A stretch of 64,000 nucleotides of DNA from Cryptomeria japonica (taxonomy: Eukaryota; Streptophyta; Pinopsida; Cupressales; Cupressaceae). Shown piece after piece: positions 1 through 12,424 of the stretch. The position numbers and the translations under genes are program-made. Positions within the stretch are counted from its first letter, which is position 1. Every line of letters begins with the position of its first letter. The notes below the pieces were generated by a model. It made no database searches. It had not been told where the DNA came from and saw only the letters and a program-made list of their open reading frames with translations. The DNA lies in assembly GCF_030272615.1 (NCBI RefSeq), contig NC_081405.1, forward strand, positions 27,112,272-27,176,271. Direction: 5' to 3'.

Positions 1-1692
1 ATAGGACTTCATCAATTTCCTCACAGGTACAAAAATCCACTTTTCTTGGTCCTATGCTGACATGCCAGGTCTAGATCCCGACTTGGTGGTTCATAATCTT
101 GTTGTCCACCCCGATGCGAAACTCATAAAATAGAAGCTGCGCAAGATGCATCCACATATTACACTCCTGGTCAAAGAAGAACTCCAAAAGATGTTGGATG
201 CAGAATTCATCAAACCAATAGACTACCCTGAATGGTTATCCAACATTGTACCTGTCGGCAAACTTGTTGGGGGCATCCGCATCTGTACTGATTTCTGAGA
301 TCTAAACAAGGCTTGCCCTAAATATGATTTCCTGCTTCCCACCATAGACATGATTGTGGACCTCACAGTGGGACATGAGATGCTATCGCTTATGGACGGA
401 TTTTTTGGATATAATCTAATCAGGATCATGGAGGAAGATCAACACAAAATTACATTCACAACACCATGGGGGACTTTTTGTTATCGGGTCATGCCTTTTG
501 GCCTCAAAAATGTCGGAGCCACACATCAACGTGCAATGACAATAATTTTTCATGACCTCTTGCACAAAATCATGGAAGACAATGTGGATGATCTTCTAGG
601 CAAATAAAAGACAAGAGAAGAGCACATCCCTATCTTAAGGCAAATATTTGAAAGATTGGAAAAATACAAGTTGTGCCTCAATCCTAAGAAGTGTGTTTTT
701 GGTGTCACATCGGGAAAACTACTAGGTTTCATTGTTTCTCGTAGAGGCATCGAGGTTGATCCTGCAAAGGTGAAAGCCATCATGGAAATGCCTCCCCCAA
801 AGACCCTCAGACAGTTGTGCAGCCTCTAGGGGAAACTCCAATCTATTAGGCGCTTCATCTCGCAGCTTACAGATAAATGCCATCCATTTGCACACCTGTT
901 GCGCAAAGACACAAAATTCAAATGGGACTGATTGTGTCAAAAGGCTTTTGAAAAACTCAAATAATATCTGGCATCACCTCTAGTTCTTATGCCTCCTACT
1001 CCTGGAAAGCCTCTTATTATGTACATATGTGCTACTACAGTGGCATTAAGGGCATTATTGGCACAAACAAATGATCAAGGAAAGGAACATGCCATATACT
1101 ACATCAGTCGAACACTAGTGGGGTATGAAATCAATTATACCCCTATTGAAAGAGCATGCTTAGCATTGGTATTTAGTACACAAAACCTCTGACACTACAT
1201 GCTAAACAACAAAACAAAACTGATTGCTAAGATTGACCCTCTTAAATATCTCTTGTCAAAAGTTGCCCTCACTGGCGGAACCACTAAATGGGTCATGTTG
1301 TTAAGTGAGTTTGACATTGAATATGTAGACATAAAAGCAATCAAGGGACAGGTTATCGCAAACCAACTGCCTGACGCTCCACTTCCAGGTGACCATTGAT
1401 CCTTACATAATTGCTAGATGAATTCATAATGATTGTCACCACATCCTTCACATGGCAGTTGTACTTTGATGGCTCTTGTACCCAAAATGGATTAGGGGCA
1501 GGAATATTATTGATCATGACTCAAGCAGATTGCATCCCAAAGTCATACAAGATAGCCTTTGCATGTACCAACAACATCGCAGAATATGAGGCATTGAATA
1601 TCGGACTACGCTTGGCTATCCAATGGAAGATAGGGGAATTACAAGTCTATGGTGATTCTCAACTTGTCTTAAAACAAGTCAATGATGAATAT
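1..1692 (+). pseudogene. E0 pol, first part: reverse transcriptase, RNase H and start of archaic RNase H
   Basis: Translation gives a gypsy reverse transcriptase from base 1 (incoming from upstream), with KLRKMHPH and PIDYPEWLSNIVPVGKL, then LMDGF and MPFGLKNVGATHQRA. The catalytic box reads NVDD instead of YVDD (about 583-594). RNase H 1 follows at about 985-1395, with YYISRTLVGYEINYTPIE and WVMLLSEFDIEYVD. A frameshift lies between about 1395 and 1410. The second RNase H starts at about 1450 (WQLYFDGSCTQNGLGAG, NNIAEYEAL, GDSQLVLKQ) and is cut at 1692 by element A. Stops occur inside RT (for example after CTDF and after DDLLGK) and in the connection region. The gene is dead but its domain order is unambiguous. 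Confidence 0.92.
1688..1692. repeat. Target-site duplication AATAT, left copy (element A)
   Basis: AATAT lies immediately before the TGTAG end of the 5' LTR of A and is repeated at 14525-14529 just after its CTACA end. Five base pairs is the usual size for Ty3/gypsy integration. Confidence 0.95.
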
Positions 1693-3156
1693 TGTAGATG
1701 TCTAAAAATGGTCAACGCTTGCGGAGTCATACTTTAACATTTGCGCATTGCCTTATTTTAGGGTTTTTGTGTTGCATTAATATTTCTCCTGTGTTGGGCA
1801 CTTGGTCTTTATCATTTGCGAGCATCGAGTCCTTCTTCTGCATTCTTCATTTGTCTCGCTTTCGAATTTGGTCTTGTCGATAACAATCTTCAGTCATGAT
1901 TTTGGTCGATCTTATCCTGTCGCATCAATGTGCGTGCTCATTTGGCATATTTTGACATCGTCAATTCAATTTCATTTTGGACATCGTCAATCCTAATCGA
2001 TGATGGAATTAGGGTTTTGTCCTCTTGTCAATCTTGTTATCTTGCGATCGATTCGTCATCGATCCTTGTCCTTGTCAATCTTGTCATTTTGCGATCAGTT
2101 TGTCATCGATCGTCATCCTTCTCAATCTTGTCAATTTGGATCAATTAGTCATTGTTCCTCGTCAATTGGCGCCTATCAATTTGGTCTCTTTATGAATCTT
2201 GGTCAATTTGTCAACCAATCTCAATTGTTCATCAATCAAATCATTTATCAAGTCAAAATCAGAATCATGATTGAATCAACATCAATTATCTTTTGTCAAG
2301 ATCTAATTGTCGTCCTTACATTTCTAATTCATCTTCTAGGATTTTATGATTTATTCATTTAATCTTGTTTGTCATTTTCCCTCTAGGTTAAATAATTTAT
2401 TTATTTATCCTAAGTCTTCTTGTCACAATTAAATATTTATTTAATTGGTTAATTAATTCCTCTCTCTTTTTGTGAATTAATTAATGAATGAAAAATTATT
2501 AATTAATTTACCTAATTTTCTAATTTTCTAATTTCCTAATTTCCAATTCATCTAATTTTCTATTTTCTCCTATTTTTCTAATATTTCCCCTAATTTCATG
2601 GGAATGACATAGCAATCTTGTCATATTTTGTCATAATTTGTCAATCAATCAATTTTGACATAGCAATTTGTCATAATTTGTCAATCAATCAATCTTGCAT
2701 AGAAAGTGTCAATTTTGTCATAATTTGTCATATTTGTCATTCTTGATTTGAAATTTCCTTTCAAATCTCTTCATGCTAATCTTGTCATCTCTCCAATTTG
2801 TTTATAAATTGGATGAATTTCTTCAATCAAAGATCCCAATTGATCACATTTTCAAATCCCCGAATCAATCACGCTTCTAGTATTCTTGCGCTACCGTCTT
2901 GTCAATCTTGCTTTCACATTATGCTTATGAACTTGAAGGTGAGATCTAAAAAACAAAGCAATTTGAAGGAGAAAGAAGGACAATGGAGAATCATGGAGGA
3001 GACATCCGCATTTGAGATGGTTTGCGTTTGAATTGAATGTTTTATTTCCATATCTCTATTGAATGTTTGTAGGTTTTGTTATCATTGCAATCTGGTTTTG
3101 TGATTGAGCTAGTTTAATGTCTATTTGCTTTGATGATCTCCAAATTCCTATCTACA
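1693..3156 (+). repeat. 5' LTR of A
   Basis: 1464 bp, ends TGTAG/CTACA. U3 holds a minisatellite-like stretch (about 1990-2240) built on TTGTCAATCTTGTCAT and ATCGAT, then AT-rich palindromes (about 2420-2520) and further TTTGTCAATCAATCAA repeats (about 2600-2750). A TATA box (TATAAAT) lies at 2803-2809, giving a predicted transcript start near 2830-2840. The 61-108 aa ORFs that can be read here are not genes; the copy at 13061-14524 shows the same spurious frames. Confidence 0.95.
2803..2809 (+). promoter_or_regulatory. TATA box of A 5' LTR
   Basis: TATAAAT, preserved in the 3' LTR copy (about 14171-14177) although the base before it differs. The position in the last quarter of the LTR fits a U3/R boundary. 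Confidence 0.65.
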
Positions 3157-3161
3157 TTAAT

Positions 3162-3181
3162 TGGTGAACCCGACGTGAATC
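3162..3181 (+). promoter_or_regulatory. Primer binding site of A, tRNA-Trp
   Basis: TGGTGAACCCGACGTGAATC starts five bases after the LTR end. From memory of plant tRNA-Trp(CCA), its 3' end (T-arm ATTCACGT, acceptor CGGGTTC, A, CCA) is the exact complement over the whole 20 nt. Primer choice therefore looks like tRNA-Trp rather than initiator Met, Asp or Arg. Confidence 0.75.
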
Positions 3182-3264
3182 TAACCATTTATCCATGTTT
3201 TGAGTGCCTTTTGAGCCGATTTGCAGGTGAAAAACCCAAGAAATAGGGTAATTCAGGGCTTTCT

Positions 3265-3415
3265 AGGCACTTCTGCGCCTGTGTGGGAGAGATCTGCACT
3301 TGTGTCAAGGGATCTGCGCCTGTGTCAATGCATTCTGCACCCGTGTCAAAGGGATCTACGCCTGTGTCAATGCATTCTGCGCCTATGTCAAGACATTCTG
3401 TGCCTGTGTAAGGCC
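3265..3415 (+). repeat. Leader minisatellite of A (CTGCGCCTGTGT units)
   Basis: At least seven degenerate 12-bp cores (CTGCGCCTGTGT, CTGCACTTGTGT, CTGCACCCGTGT, CTACGCCTGTGT and variants) are spaced by GTCAAGGGAT or CAATGCATT spacers. The same cores recur, mostly inverted, at 12425-12525 upstream of the antisense PMD gene. Confidence 0.8.
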
Positions 3416-4235
3416 AGAAACAGAGGTAAAAATCAGTGTTTTCACTTGCAAATTACTTTGTTTTGCATCCTGTTCTGGTAGTCTGGTTTTCTTTGGTACT
3501 GATTCTCTGTGCAACACCTTGGCATTACGTATGGAAAAGACAAAAATGAAACTACTAACAAATCTTATGTAGGCTCGCTAGTCAAAGACCAAACAAATCA
3601 AACTTCTAACTTAGTGATTTTGCAGGTTGCCTTGTATTCCAACCAAACTTTGTGTTTGTGATTCATAATTAGGCACCTAGTATGTTTGCTAAGTAGGATG
3701 GAATGAACATGTGTTTACTTTGATTGTCGAGTTTGACATTGGAGTAGGAGAGTATGCTCTCATCCTTCTTAGGGTGATCAGAAATCCAGATCTTCGATAC
3801 CATTCTCATGTCTTGGATTGTTTGTTACCTTTAGAGGGCTTTCCTTCCCGACCATTTGCTTTCTTTTGCAAGCAAGTGACAATCGTGAGAAGGGAACGAC
3901 CCAAAGTGAGCACAGCCAGAGTACCTTGGCATTCTAACTCACTATAAATAAATACTTGATGGGCGAAAGCTTTGAAGGAAGGGTTACATGGGAATTGTAG
4001 TTACTTGGGAAGTGATGACCCTTGGACTCTTTCTCATATCAACATCTAAGTAGGGCCTCACGGTCTAAATCGTGCTTGCGTGACTACATTTTTTTGGTAT
4101 CTTGGTGGACTTATGTCTCAATCACGCTTGCGTGAAACCAAAGAGTAACACTTAACATAAATCCTTATTAAACACCTTGTATTTAGAGGCCAAAAATCCT
4201 TCTATTTTCTTGAGAAGGAGGAGTTCAGATACTTG

Positions 4236-4355
4236 GAAGAGATACTAAGTTCACCATGGGGAGATTTCCATGGGGACTGATGCTTGGCTGCCCTAAGAAG
4301 TGAGTGCCGTGGAGGGGAGCCCGTGGGGTCAAGCATCTATGTATTCTCCTTGAAT
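4236..4355 (+). other. Conserved leader hairpin block of A
   Basis: The sequence CATGGGGACTGATGCTTGGC ... GTGAGTGCCG ... TGGGGTCAAGCATCTA is shared with the leader of B (36800-36905). GATGCTTG (4279-4286) and CAAGCATC (4330-4337) are perfect inverted complements closing a 43-nt loop that is itself conserved. The block is non-coding in both elements, so an RNA structure (packaging, dimerisation or translation control) is the likeliest role; this is inference. Confidence 0.6.
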
Positions 4356-5325
4356 CTCATAACGAGTCTACCTCTCAAGTACCTACTGTCCTTACCTACC
4401 ATAAGAAATGTGTGAATGAGCATGATTGTCTTGAGTCTAAGTTAAAATATCTTGTCTTCTTTGCTTGTCAAAAGTTGAGTTGTGTCTTATTTCAAAAACA
4501 AGACAAATTGATTCAAAACAAGATTAAACACAAGATTATTTCATTCAACAAAGTTCAAAACACCTTCAAACATGGTTGTCAAACATTTTTCAAAATCTTG
4601 TCTCAACAGTCATGTCACTTAGATTTAGGTTCATCCTAGTTTTGCATTTTGCAAATTCATTGTCAACTACCAAGGTTAGGTTTCACCTAGGTCATACTCC
4701 TTTGCATATCAATAAGGGTCATCCGTTTGCACGTGTCCTCTTGCATTAGAGTAACACCATTTCATAATTCAACCTTAGGTTTTGCCTTAGGTTGACATTG
4801 TCATACATTGGCATTTGCATCCTTGTCTTCATAACATTAGGTTACATTTGCATACCCTAGGTCTCTTCATTAAGCTTAGGTCATTATCATATCATATTAG
4901 GGTCATTTGCATAGTAACCGCCCCTTTGCATATAGTGTCAAAACTAGGTTTTGTCATACTTGAGTAATCCAAATCTTTGATAAACCCTAAGTCATTGTTA
5001 GGAAGTCTAGACCTTATCAAACTTTTGCCTTTTTGTCATCCATGTCATTGGTCAAACCTAGCTTAGTATCCAAGCATATAGGTGAGACATTGTCAATTTG
5101 TCCTATTGTCACTTGGTCCTTTTGTCCTTTGAGGTCTAGACATCATTTCAATTTCCTAAGGGTCTCATTCTTAGAATTGCATTCATGAGTTTGTCAAAAT
5201 CTTGAAAAGCAACAAAAACAATAGGTAGCATTCTTGCCATAGATTGCATTTTCATCTATTTAGTTTGCATTTAGTTGCCTATCATATATTATCCTTGAAA
5301 AATCCCCAAAACATTGCATAGTGAC

Positions 5326-8190
5326 ATGTCTATTGAAACAAGGTTTCAAGCACCAATGATGCAACAAAGTTTGACGTATCAACCGACAATGCAATCGAAT
5401 TTTAATCCAAGGCAATCGCAATTATATCCAACCCAACAACAAGGCAATATCGATCAAATTTTTTATGATGAAACAAGTCTCCAAATACAAAAACTAGAGG
5501 AGAAACTAGCTCAAGAAAATGAGATTTTGGAACAAAGAGTGAAAAACATTGAGAAGAATAGATCACAAATGTCCAAAATGTTTCAAAAATTTCCAAGTCA
5601 AAATCCAAAGATTGAGCCAATTGATGTAAGATCTCTTCTTGAACGATCAGACATACCAACTCTCCTCTCACAAATAGAGATGATGAAACAATTTCAAGAA
5701 AAGAGACAACAACATTATGTGCCTCCACAACAAGAACAAGAAGGTGTTTACTATCAATCGGATTTTCAACCATCACAACCAATGGTTCAATAGTTCCAAC
5801 ATTTCCAACCAACTATACAATGTCAACAAATGGTTCAACCAATGGTGGAATATCAACAAGTTCAACCAACATATCAATGTCAACAACCACAACCAAACAT
5901 TCAAAAACAAAGGTTGCAGCACACACCAAGCCAAGTTTCAAACATGTTGGAACAATTGAACCAAGTCCAATATCAAAACATGACATCAGACCATAACCAA
6001 CTCCTTGCCAAACAAGTTTAAATTCCAGATACAACCATGTCAAAACCTCGAAAGAAAGGTGGCTTTATTGCAATGCTCTTAAGGAAATTACCAAGTGAGT
6101 TCTTTGAAGAAGATCAAGATAATACACTTATGTCTAGCAATGCCTCATCCCCCCACAAACAAATTGACTCTCTAATGGCATCTATCCCTACACCTCTAGA
6201 AGTTTCACAAGAACCTTCCATATTGTCCTCATCAAATAATACACCCAAGGATGAAATTATCCAAGGGCTATCCATCGGTGATTGCCAAGATAATCCAATT
6301 CATGATGCACATCCTTGTCATGTTTCAGAAATACAAGACCCAATGCCACCATGCACTTTATTGCCATTACCTGTTTTAGAGGACCCCATTTGAAGTCCCT
6401 CTTCCTCATGTTCAAGCATTGATTCCTTGCCAGAATCCATTACAAATGTTCAAAGTGCATTTCCTTCATGCCAATACATTGATTCCTTGTCACAATCCCC
6501 CATGCATATCCAAAGTCCAACCCCATGTCAAGAGGATAATTTAGAGCATGCAGAAACATGTCTTGAAATAGATCAAGATCAAGATCTTGAAACCTTATCA
6601 TCCCATCCAATTATTGACCAGGATCCCATCTTCCTAGACACTCACGATGATTCCCCTACTCTTTTCCATCCTATCCAAAGTCCTATTGACACTCCATTTC
6701 CCGAGCAAGATCAAGATATCCCAGTCCATCCAATCCCAAACGATCACCTTCCATTTCATGAAAAAAATGTCCTTTCAAATCCCATTGGCATTCCACTTCC
6801 TAAGAAAGATCAAGATATCCCTTCCATTCTTTCTGATGATCCCATTAAAAGTCAAGAGCAAAGCACCTTTAAAGAGGATTCCAATGATCTTCCTCCTTGT
6901 CAATATCAAAGTATCCTTCCAAATTCATTTCTAACACAAGATCAAATTATTCCTTTAAATCCTCCACAAGATCATTTTGTTCCTCCATCTCCTTGTCTTA
7001 ATGCTCCATATACACTCCAAGATCACATTTCTTTTGATGATCCCATTATTCCCCCCATTCTATCTCATGAAGAGCCTGTCATTGATCCATATCCACCACA
7101 CGATCCTAGTTTCCCTCATGATCCTAGTCCCCCTCATGATCCTAATCCCCTTCCTGATTCTAACGTGTCAGTGCAAGATGTTCATGAACCCTCGACATGC
7201 ATAATGGGTTCTTCCACTTTGGTGCAATCTGATCCACTTCAAGATCTCATTATTTCTGTCATATCATACCCACCTCATAATGGACTCGCCTCTTCTTCCC
7301 AAAGAAAAGAGTATCCTACCAGTCAAGATATTCATAAAGGTAAAGGAGTAGACCTTCATGAGAAAGCATCCCTTCATGTTAAAGAAAATATTAAGGGTCA
7401 TGGCCTTAGTGAAATTCCTCAAGACGTGGGTACCCCTACTAAATCCAACATCCCTTCAAAATCCAAACATATCCCTTCCCCATCATACCTTCCATCCATC
7501 TTAGGTCCTTATATCCCTTCATCGTTTATGCAAGGTCAACAAAGGCACACATCCTTGAGTAAATTTCATCAATCCAAAAGAACTCCATTTCATTCATATC
7601 CATCCATGCATTCCTTTCCCCCTCCAAGCAATTTGGATGCCAAGTGTAAACGTCATAAGTCTAGCAATCCACATGTATTCAAGGATCAACATGTCCAATA
7701 TAATCGACATGTTAAAACAAAGAATAACATGATCTATAAAGAAAAAGAAATATCCAAAAGGCCACAAAGGTCCACTAAGCAAAATAAAGAAAAGTCAAAA
7801 TATATATGGGTTCCTAAATCCCTTGTGTTAGCAATGCACTCCAAGAAACCACAAAAGCATGAAAAATAAAAAACCATGTGGATCCCTAAGTGGCTCCTTG
7901 AAGCACAAAAGCTTAAAGAAACATCCAACTTGGCATCCAAAGTTACTATTCCTCCATCCAACCCTCTCAAATTTGTTCCTCCATCACCTTCTTCATCCAT
8001 TTTGGGCCCTTATGTCCCAAAATCCCAAGCTATTCCTCCATCCAAATCTCACAATCTGAGATCCATCTTTCCTCCATTAGTCCATCACCCCTCAAGGTGT
8101 GTGCCAATGTCAATCTTGCCAACATTTCTATCCACTGAAGCCCAATTCTTCCAATACCCTATCCATTATCCAATGCATATTTTCCACTAG
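5326..8190 (+). pseudogene. A main ORF: long Gln/Pro/Ser/His-rich protein of unknown function, in place of gag-pol
   Basis: One continuous frame of about 955 codons from ATG 5326 to TAG 8188-8190, broken by only four stops: TAG 5791, TAA 6019, TGA 6391 and TAA 7867. Each is one C-to-T step from a Gln or Arg codon, so the frame was probably a single protein until recently. Regions: residues about 1-230 are Gln-rich with a coiled-coil stretch (LEEKLAQENEILEQRVKNIE); the middle is Pro/Ser/Asp/His-rich with tandem PHDPS-type units near 7090-7160; the C-terminal part is basic, with KYIWVPK and MWIPKWLL, and has ILGPYIP and ILGPYVP about 170 residues apart. I recognise no gag, zinc knuckle, protease or polymerase motif. 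It occupies the place of gag-pol and ends right at the GTGAAAACC module. It could be a gag-like packaging protein or captured host sequence; function unknown. Confidence 0.65.
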
Positions 8191-8256
8191 TGAAAACCTG
8201 GCAAACAGGCGCCTTGGGCAAGTACCGTGATGAAAACCTGGCAAATAGGCGTCATG
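8190..8256 (+). other. GTGAAAACC hairpin module of A, two copies
   Basis: Two copies of TGAAAACCTGGCAAACAGGC (8191-8210 and 8231-8250, second with one T) lie 40 bp apart, separated by GCCTTGGGCAAGTACCGTGA. CCTG-GCAAA-CAGG can form a small hairpin with a GNRA-like loop. The same module follows integrase in E0 (16130-16267) and B (45453-45585). Confidence 0.75.
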
Positions 8257-10405
8257 CATAATCTATGAACTTCTTGCATACCGTACTTGGGGGCAGGTTT
8301 CCTCCTTCATATCCTATTGCCCTTCATTATCCTATCATACCATGTCATACTCCTCCATTATCCTATTGTCCCTCAGGTCCATTTCCTCTTTCCACCTTTG
8401 ATCTTGACAAGGCCAAGGATCGTCATGAGAATCATGCATCTTGTTTGTAGCTTTTAGTCCATCATAGCTTTTGGTCTTTATCCATTTGCTTATTACAACC
8501 TCTCATCCATATTCCCTAGCTTATTGCAACTTTTTGCCACTATCCCTTAGCCTATCCCGACCTTCAGTCCATGTCCCTTATCCATTCTTGGTCTTGCTTA
8601 TCCTATCCATATCTTATCACTATCCATACACTCTTTTTCATTCCTTGATCTTGATCTGACATAAGGACGCAAAATTTAAACATGGTTTCAAAAACCTCTT
8701 GACATGTCCCTCATGCCATGTCACTGCTTTACATTGTCATATCCAGTCTCTTGTCCCATCATGCAATAGCCCTTGAAAATTGCATTTGTATTGTCTCCAT
8801 GATAAAAGGCCTTTGTCTTCCCTCTATTCACCAACATTTCAGAAAGCCTATTTATTCACCTGTCATATTCCTTGCCTTGCTAGACACTGGGGGCAAAATC
8901 ATAAAAATTGAAAAAATGTCCTGAAATAAAATTAACAAAAATTGAAAAAAATCCTGAAAACATTCAAAAACATCAAAAAAAAAATCATGTGTTCATTTTC
9001 TGCTAAAATGTCCTGAAAAAAAAAATATACAAAAAAAATCAAACAATGTCCTGAAAAAAATCATAAAAATTGAAAAATGTCCTGAAAAAATCATAAACAA
9101 TGAAATAATGTCCTTAAAAAAATCATAAAAATTGAAAAATGTCCTGAAATAAATCCCTAAAAAGTCAAATAAAGTCCTGAAAAAATGAACAAATTTTTTT
9201 CAAAAACATTAAAATCCAAAAACAAGCATTTTGCAATAAATGATCTCTTTGTGCATAAGATAGATCACTGAGCATACCTCCAACGACACACAATCACACA
9301 CTGCGCTTTACTGAAATCATGCATTCACAGATGAACTTTTTCAATCAAACCAGACATTCAAACTGATCACAATTGTCTTTTCAATCAAACATCAACGTCA
9401 ATATCATTCGTCCTTGGCACATTATCATGAGTCTTATACAAGGTGTGGTATACTCGAAACCAGACTATGTCCTGTCTTAGACGGGGTACCGCATTCCCTG
9501 AAACCAGATAGCATGATCGTCCTATCAACACTTTCAACTTTTGACAATGAAGATCAAGATGTTTGTTTGACTTGTTGGAATTAGCGAGTCTTATCATTTA
9601 TTGATTTATCTTCGATCATGTTCCTATGTTGCTCGATGATGTCACTGAGTGATTTAGAGTAACCGAGATGGTTCATGGTCCCTTTTGTTTTTTTGTTGTG
9701 TTTGTTGTTTGTGGAATGTTTGTTACAAACTGGGGCAACTATATCATTGGGTGTCTGTGATAAGTACGTTCGCTTTGTGAACGTCGCGCATACCTCGACC
9801 CTTGATGTATGCACCCTAGGATGCTTCACTCATTCCTTGTGTGCGATGTGTCTATTTTTTGCCAAAGGGGCTGCGTTTCAGCTCTGGCCTTCAATGCCAT
9901 GATGCTCTGCATCCGCTTTGCTATATCAAATAAAGGTTCTCACCTACAAAGTGCATTAGTGAAAGCAAGTTTTTCTTCGTCTCTAACTATCCTCTATCTC
10001 ATTTCTTCTTACTAACATTTCTTCTGTCAGTTCGGTCTAGTTCTCTGATCTCCAAAAAACATAAGCTGCATCCTGCATTCATTGGTTAGTATATTTGCAT
10101 TATATCACATCAAGCATTTTATACATTTCATATTATAAATGCATCAAAAACACATAAAAATATATCCATATCCATACATGTTCCACAATGGTACATCAAC
10201 AGTGCATAAGCCATCCATACATGAAAAGTAAACACATCAACCATAACCCACTGCATCCCATAATATAGATGCATATCATATCATATATCAAATTAATATC
10301 GAAGTACAAAATTGGACTGTCTGTCCTAAGTATGGCTTGCAGGCTGACTACATACTGTCACATTATATAATGTCAACTGTCTATCATAAAGAGCACGTGC
10401 CTCTG
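8257..10405. other. Non-coding region of A with A-rich tandem repeat
   Basis: No gene seen. Pyrimidine-rich TATCC/CCATT sequence (8265-8700) is followed, at 8890-9200, by degenerate tandem units around ATTGAAAAATGTCCTGAAAAAAATCATAAAA (core ATGTCCTGAAA occurs about eight times). 9360-10400 is AT-rich and should hold the 3' end of the antisense PMD transcript. Short frames are not conserved in E0 or B. Confidence 0.55.
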
Positions 10406-12240
10406 TCACTGGGTGCTCCCTCTATCCTCCTCATCCCTGCCATGTCTCAAGGATGATGTCCCTCCTACCCCAGGTCCTTGCTGTGGTGGTCTCATAGGTC
10501 CACTCACCCCCATGTTGCTCACTGACCTCTGAGAACGTGGCCTGCTCTTTGTCCTCGATCGTGCCCGATATGATGTTTCTCTCTGCTCTGGTGGAACTGC
10601 ACTCTCATATAGTGTCCTCCATTGGCGTATCTCCTCTTCGGTCTCTACCAACATCTGTGCCATCTCACGTGCACTAGCATCCCTAATCGACCCAATGTAC
10701 TCAGTGACTCTCTGCCCTTCTTGCTGTGCCTGGGCTATTGCTATATCTCGAGCCGCTGTAAGTCTAGCTATCTTCGCTCTGAACTGATCATGCTCTGTCC
10801 TCAAGATAGCATTCTGTCTCTCTAATGTCACAATGTGATCATGCTGACTCACTATGGTAGCCCTACACATCTCCATCTCCTCTATCCTAGCTGTCTCTAG
10901 CTCTATGGGTATATCCTGCAATGACTCCTGATCAGCTGAATCTGGCTCATAATCTTCATCCTCATCATCTCTGTCCTCATTATCCCCCTCATCCTCATCA
11001 CCACCCTCATCCTCCTCATCCTCATCTCTGTCCTCATCCTCTCCAGTGAGTGGGAAGTCCTCTTGTCTCCTAGGTACCAGAATATCAAGATCGGTCAATG
11101 GCACAGGTCATCATCGTGCAAACCATCGCTCATACTCCTTTGTCGTCCCGACGTCCCCCACATCTGATCTCCAATCCCACTATCTTTGTTGTAGTTGTGT
11201 GAAGTTAGCATATGCTATGTGTGGCTGAATCATCCTCCCCCACTGACTCATCTCTCTGTGAGATCGGGCAAAGTGTGTAGTCCCTCTAGGTACATCTTAC
11301 CTCTCTCCAAACTGTCATCTAACTCTCTCTGGCAGGTACATCTCAATCACTCTCTGGCAATTCACTGGTCGCCTAATCAGGTATCTCTCCTATCTGCAAT
11401 ACGATAGCTCATCACTATCATATGACCATCCAGAGCAATCAAGATATGGCCTCCATGTGAACGCCTCCATGTGAACTCTCTCAATCTATCTAGCTCTTGT
11501 CACCAATACAATATGTATCTGAAGGGACCCTGTCTCAGTGCTCCCCCATAGCAGTACACATATGGTTGATGTGGTAATACCTGTCTCTCTGCAATTAGTC
11601 GACATATGGCTATGTGCTCAAATGCCCATACCTGTAACAATGTGACTCCATAGCTCAAAGTCTGTACTCCCTGGTATGCTATCTGATGCAACTAAAAATA
11701 TAGCATAGCAAGCACACATGGTCCCCATGCATACACAGTCCCCTCTATCGCCATCCGCTCTAGCACTCTTCCCCATCTAATAGGGAATCCATGTCCTCAT
11801 CTATCTCCTGCTAGTAGGCATGCTATAACCACTGCTATCACTACATATCGCCAATCATACTCTGATGCCATGGTCTCCCAGCCAATCTCCCTCTCTATGA
11901 CATCCAAATCATCTACGTCGCACTCAAATAATTTGCACAAAGCGTCTCTCCCTGTCATTGGGTCATACTCTATCATCTCCCCATGAATTAGAATGCGGAG
12001 GATACGCCATACATCCTCTAGTGTCACAGTCGCCTCTCTAGTCGCCAGATGGAATGAGGAGGTCTCTGAATGCCATCACTCTGCCAATGCGGTGAGTAGT
12101 CCTGTGTTTGCCCTAATCTCGGGCATGAATGTGATATAGTATATTCCAAGTTCTGCTAATGTATCTCTGTCTGTGCTCCTGAGTCTATGTCGTAACATGA
12201 AGTAGTCAGGTCGGTTCTCCCGCGTAATCAGTGGATACTG
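10406..12240 (-). pseudogene. Antisense plant mobile domain (PMD) gene of A
   Basis: Read on the minus strand, the N-terminal PMD core starts near 12240, with MTLEDVWRILRILIHGEMI (about 12027-11970); VTLxDVxRIL is the family signature also seen in E0 and B. Next come GVTLLQVWAFEHIAICR (about 11655-11600), and then the C-terminal tail 11104-10406: a run of Asp/Glu (EDEDRDEDEEDEGGDEDEG), a coiled coil (DHIVTLERQNAILRTEHDQF) and a basic Arg/Ser end. Several stops and shifts break it. PMD proteins (MAIN/MAIL family) are plant nuclear proteins; PMD genes are also known from transposons. Here it lies between the main ORF and the 3' LTR, opposite to the element, as in E0 and B. Its role in the element is unknown. 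Confidence 0.75.
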
Positions 12241-12424
12241 TCGACTCTGCATCACAATTGGGGCACATTTTGTCAGTTTTAGGGTTTTCTCCTACGTGTT
12301 GCATTTCCTTGTTTCATCCACAAATCAAGGTGTTTCTAATCTATTTTGACCTATCCTACCCTTATCCCCCTTTTTGGGATCTTTCGCATGTTGTTTTTGA
12401 TCAAATTGGGGTTCCCAGTGCACA

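Larger units (their letters stand above)
3157..5325 (+). other. Untranslated leader of A
   Basis: A 2.17-kb leader without a convincing ORF. It holds the primer site, a CTGCGCCTGTGT minisatellite (3265-3415), a segment homologous to the leader of B (about 3895-4355) and then TTGTC/GTCAT-rich sequence up to the first ATG. Short frames such as 3711-3947 and 4304-4639 are not conserved as proteins in B, where only the nucleotide sequence is conserved. Confidence 0.7.

Noticed and set aside
1698-2362. Several overlapping 60-120 codon frames
   Set aside because: They are in the 5' LTR of A and recur at 13061-13730 in the 3' LTR; no conserved protein.
5402-5812. 136-codon minus-strand frame
   Set aside because: Shadow of the Gln-rich plus-strand ORF (CAA/CAG read as TTG/CTG).
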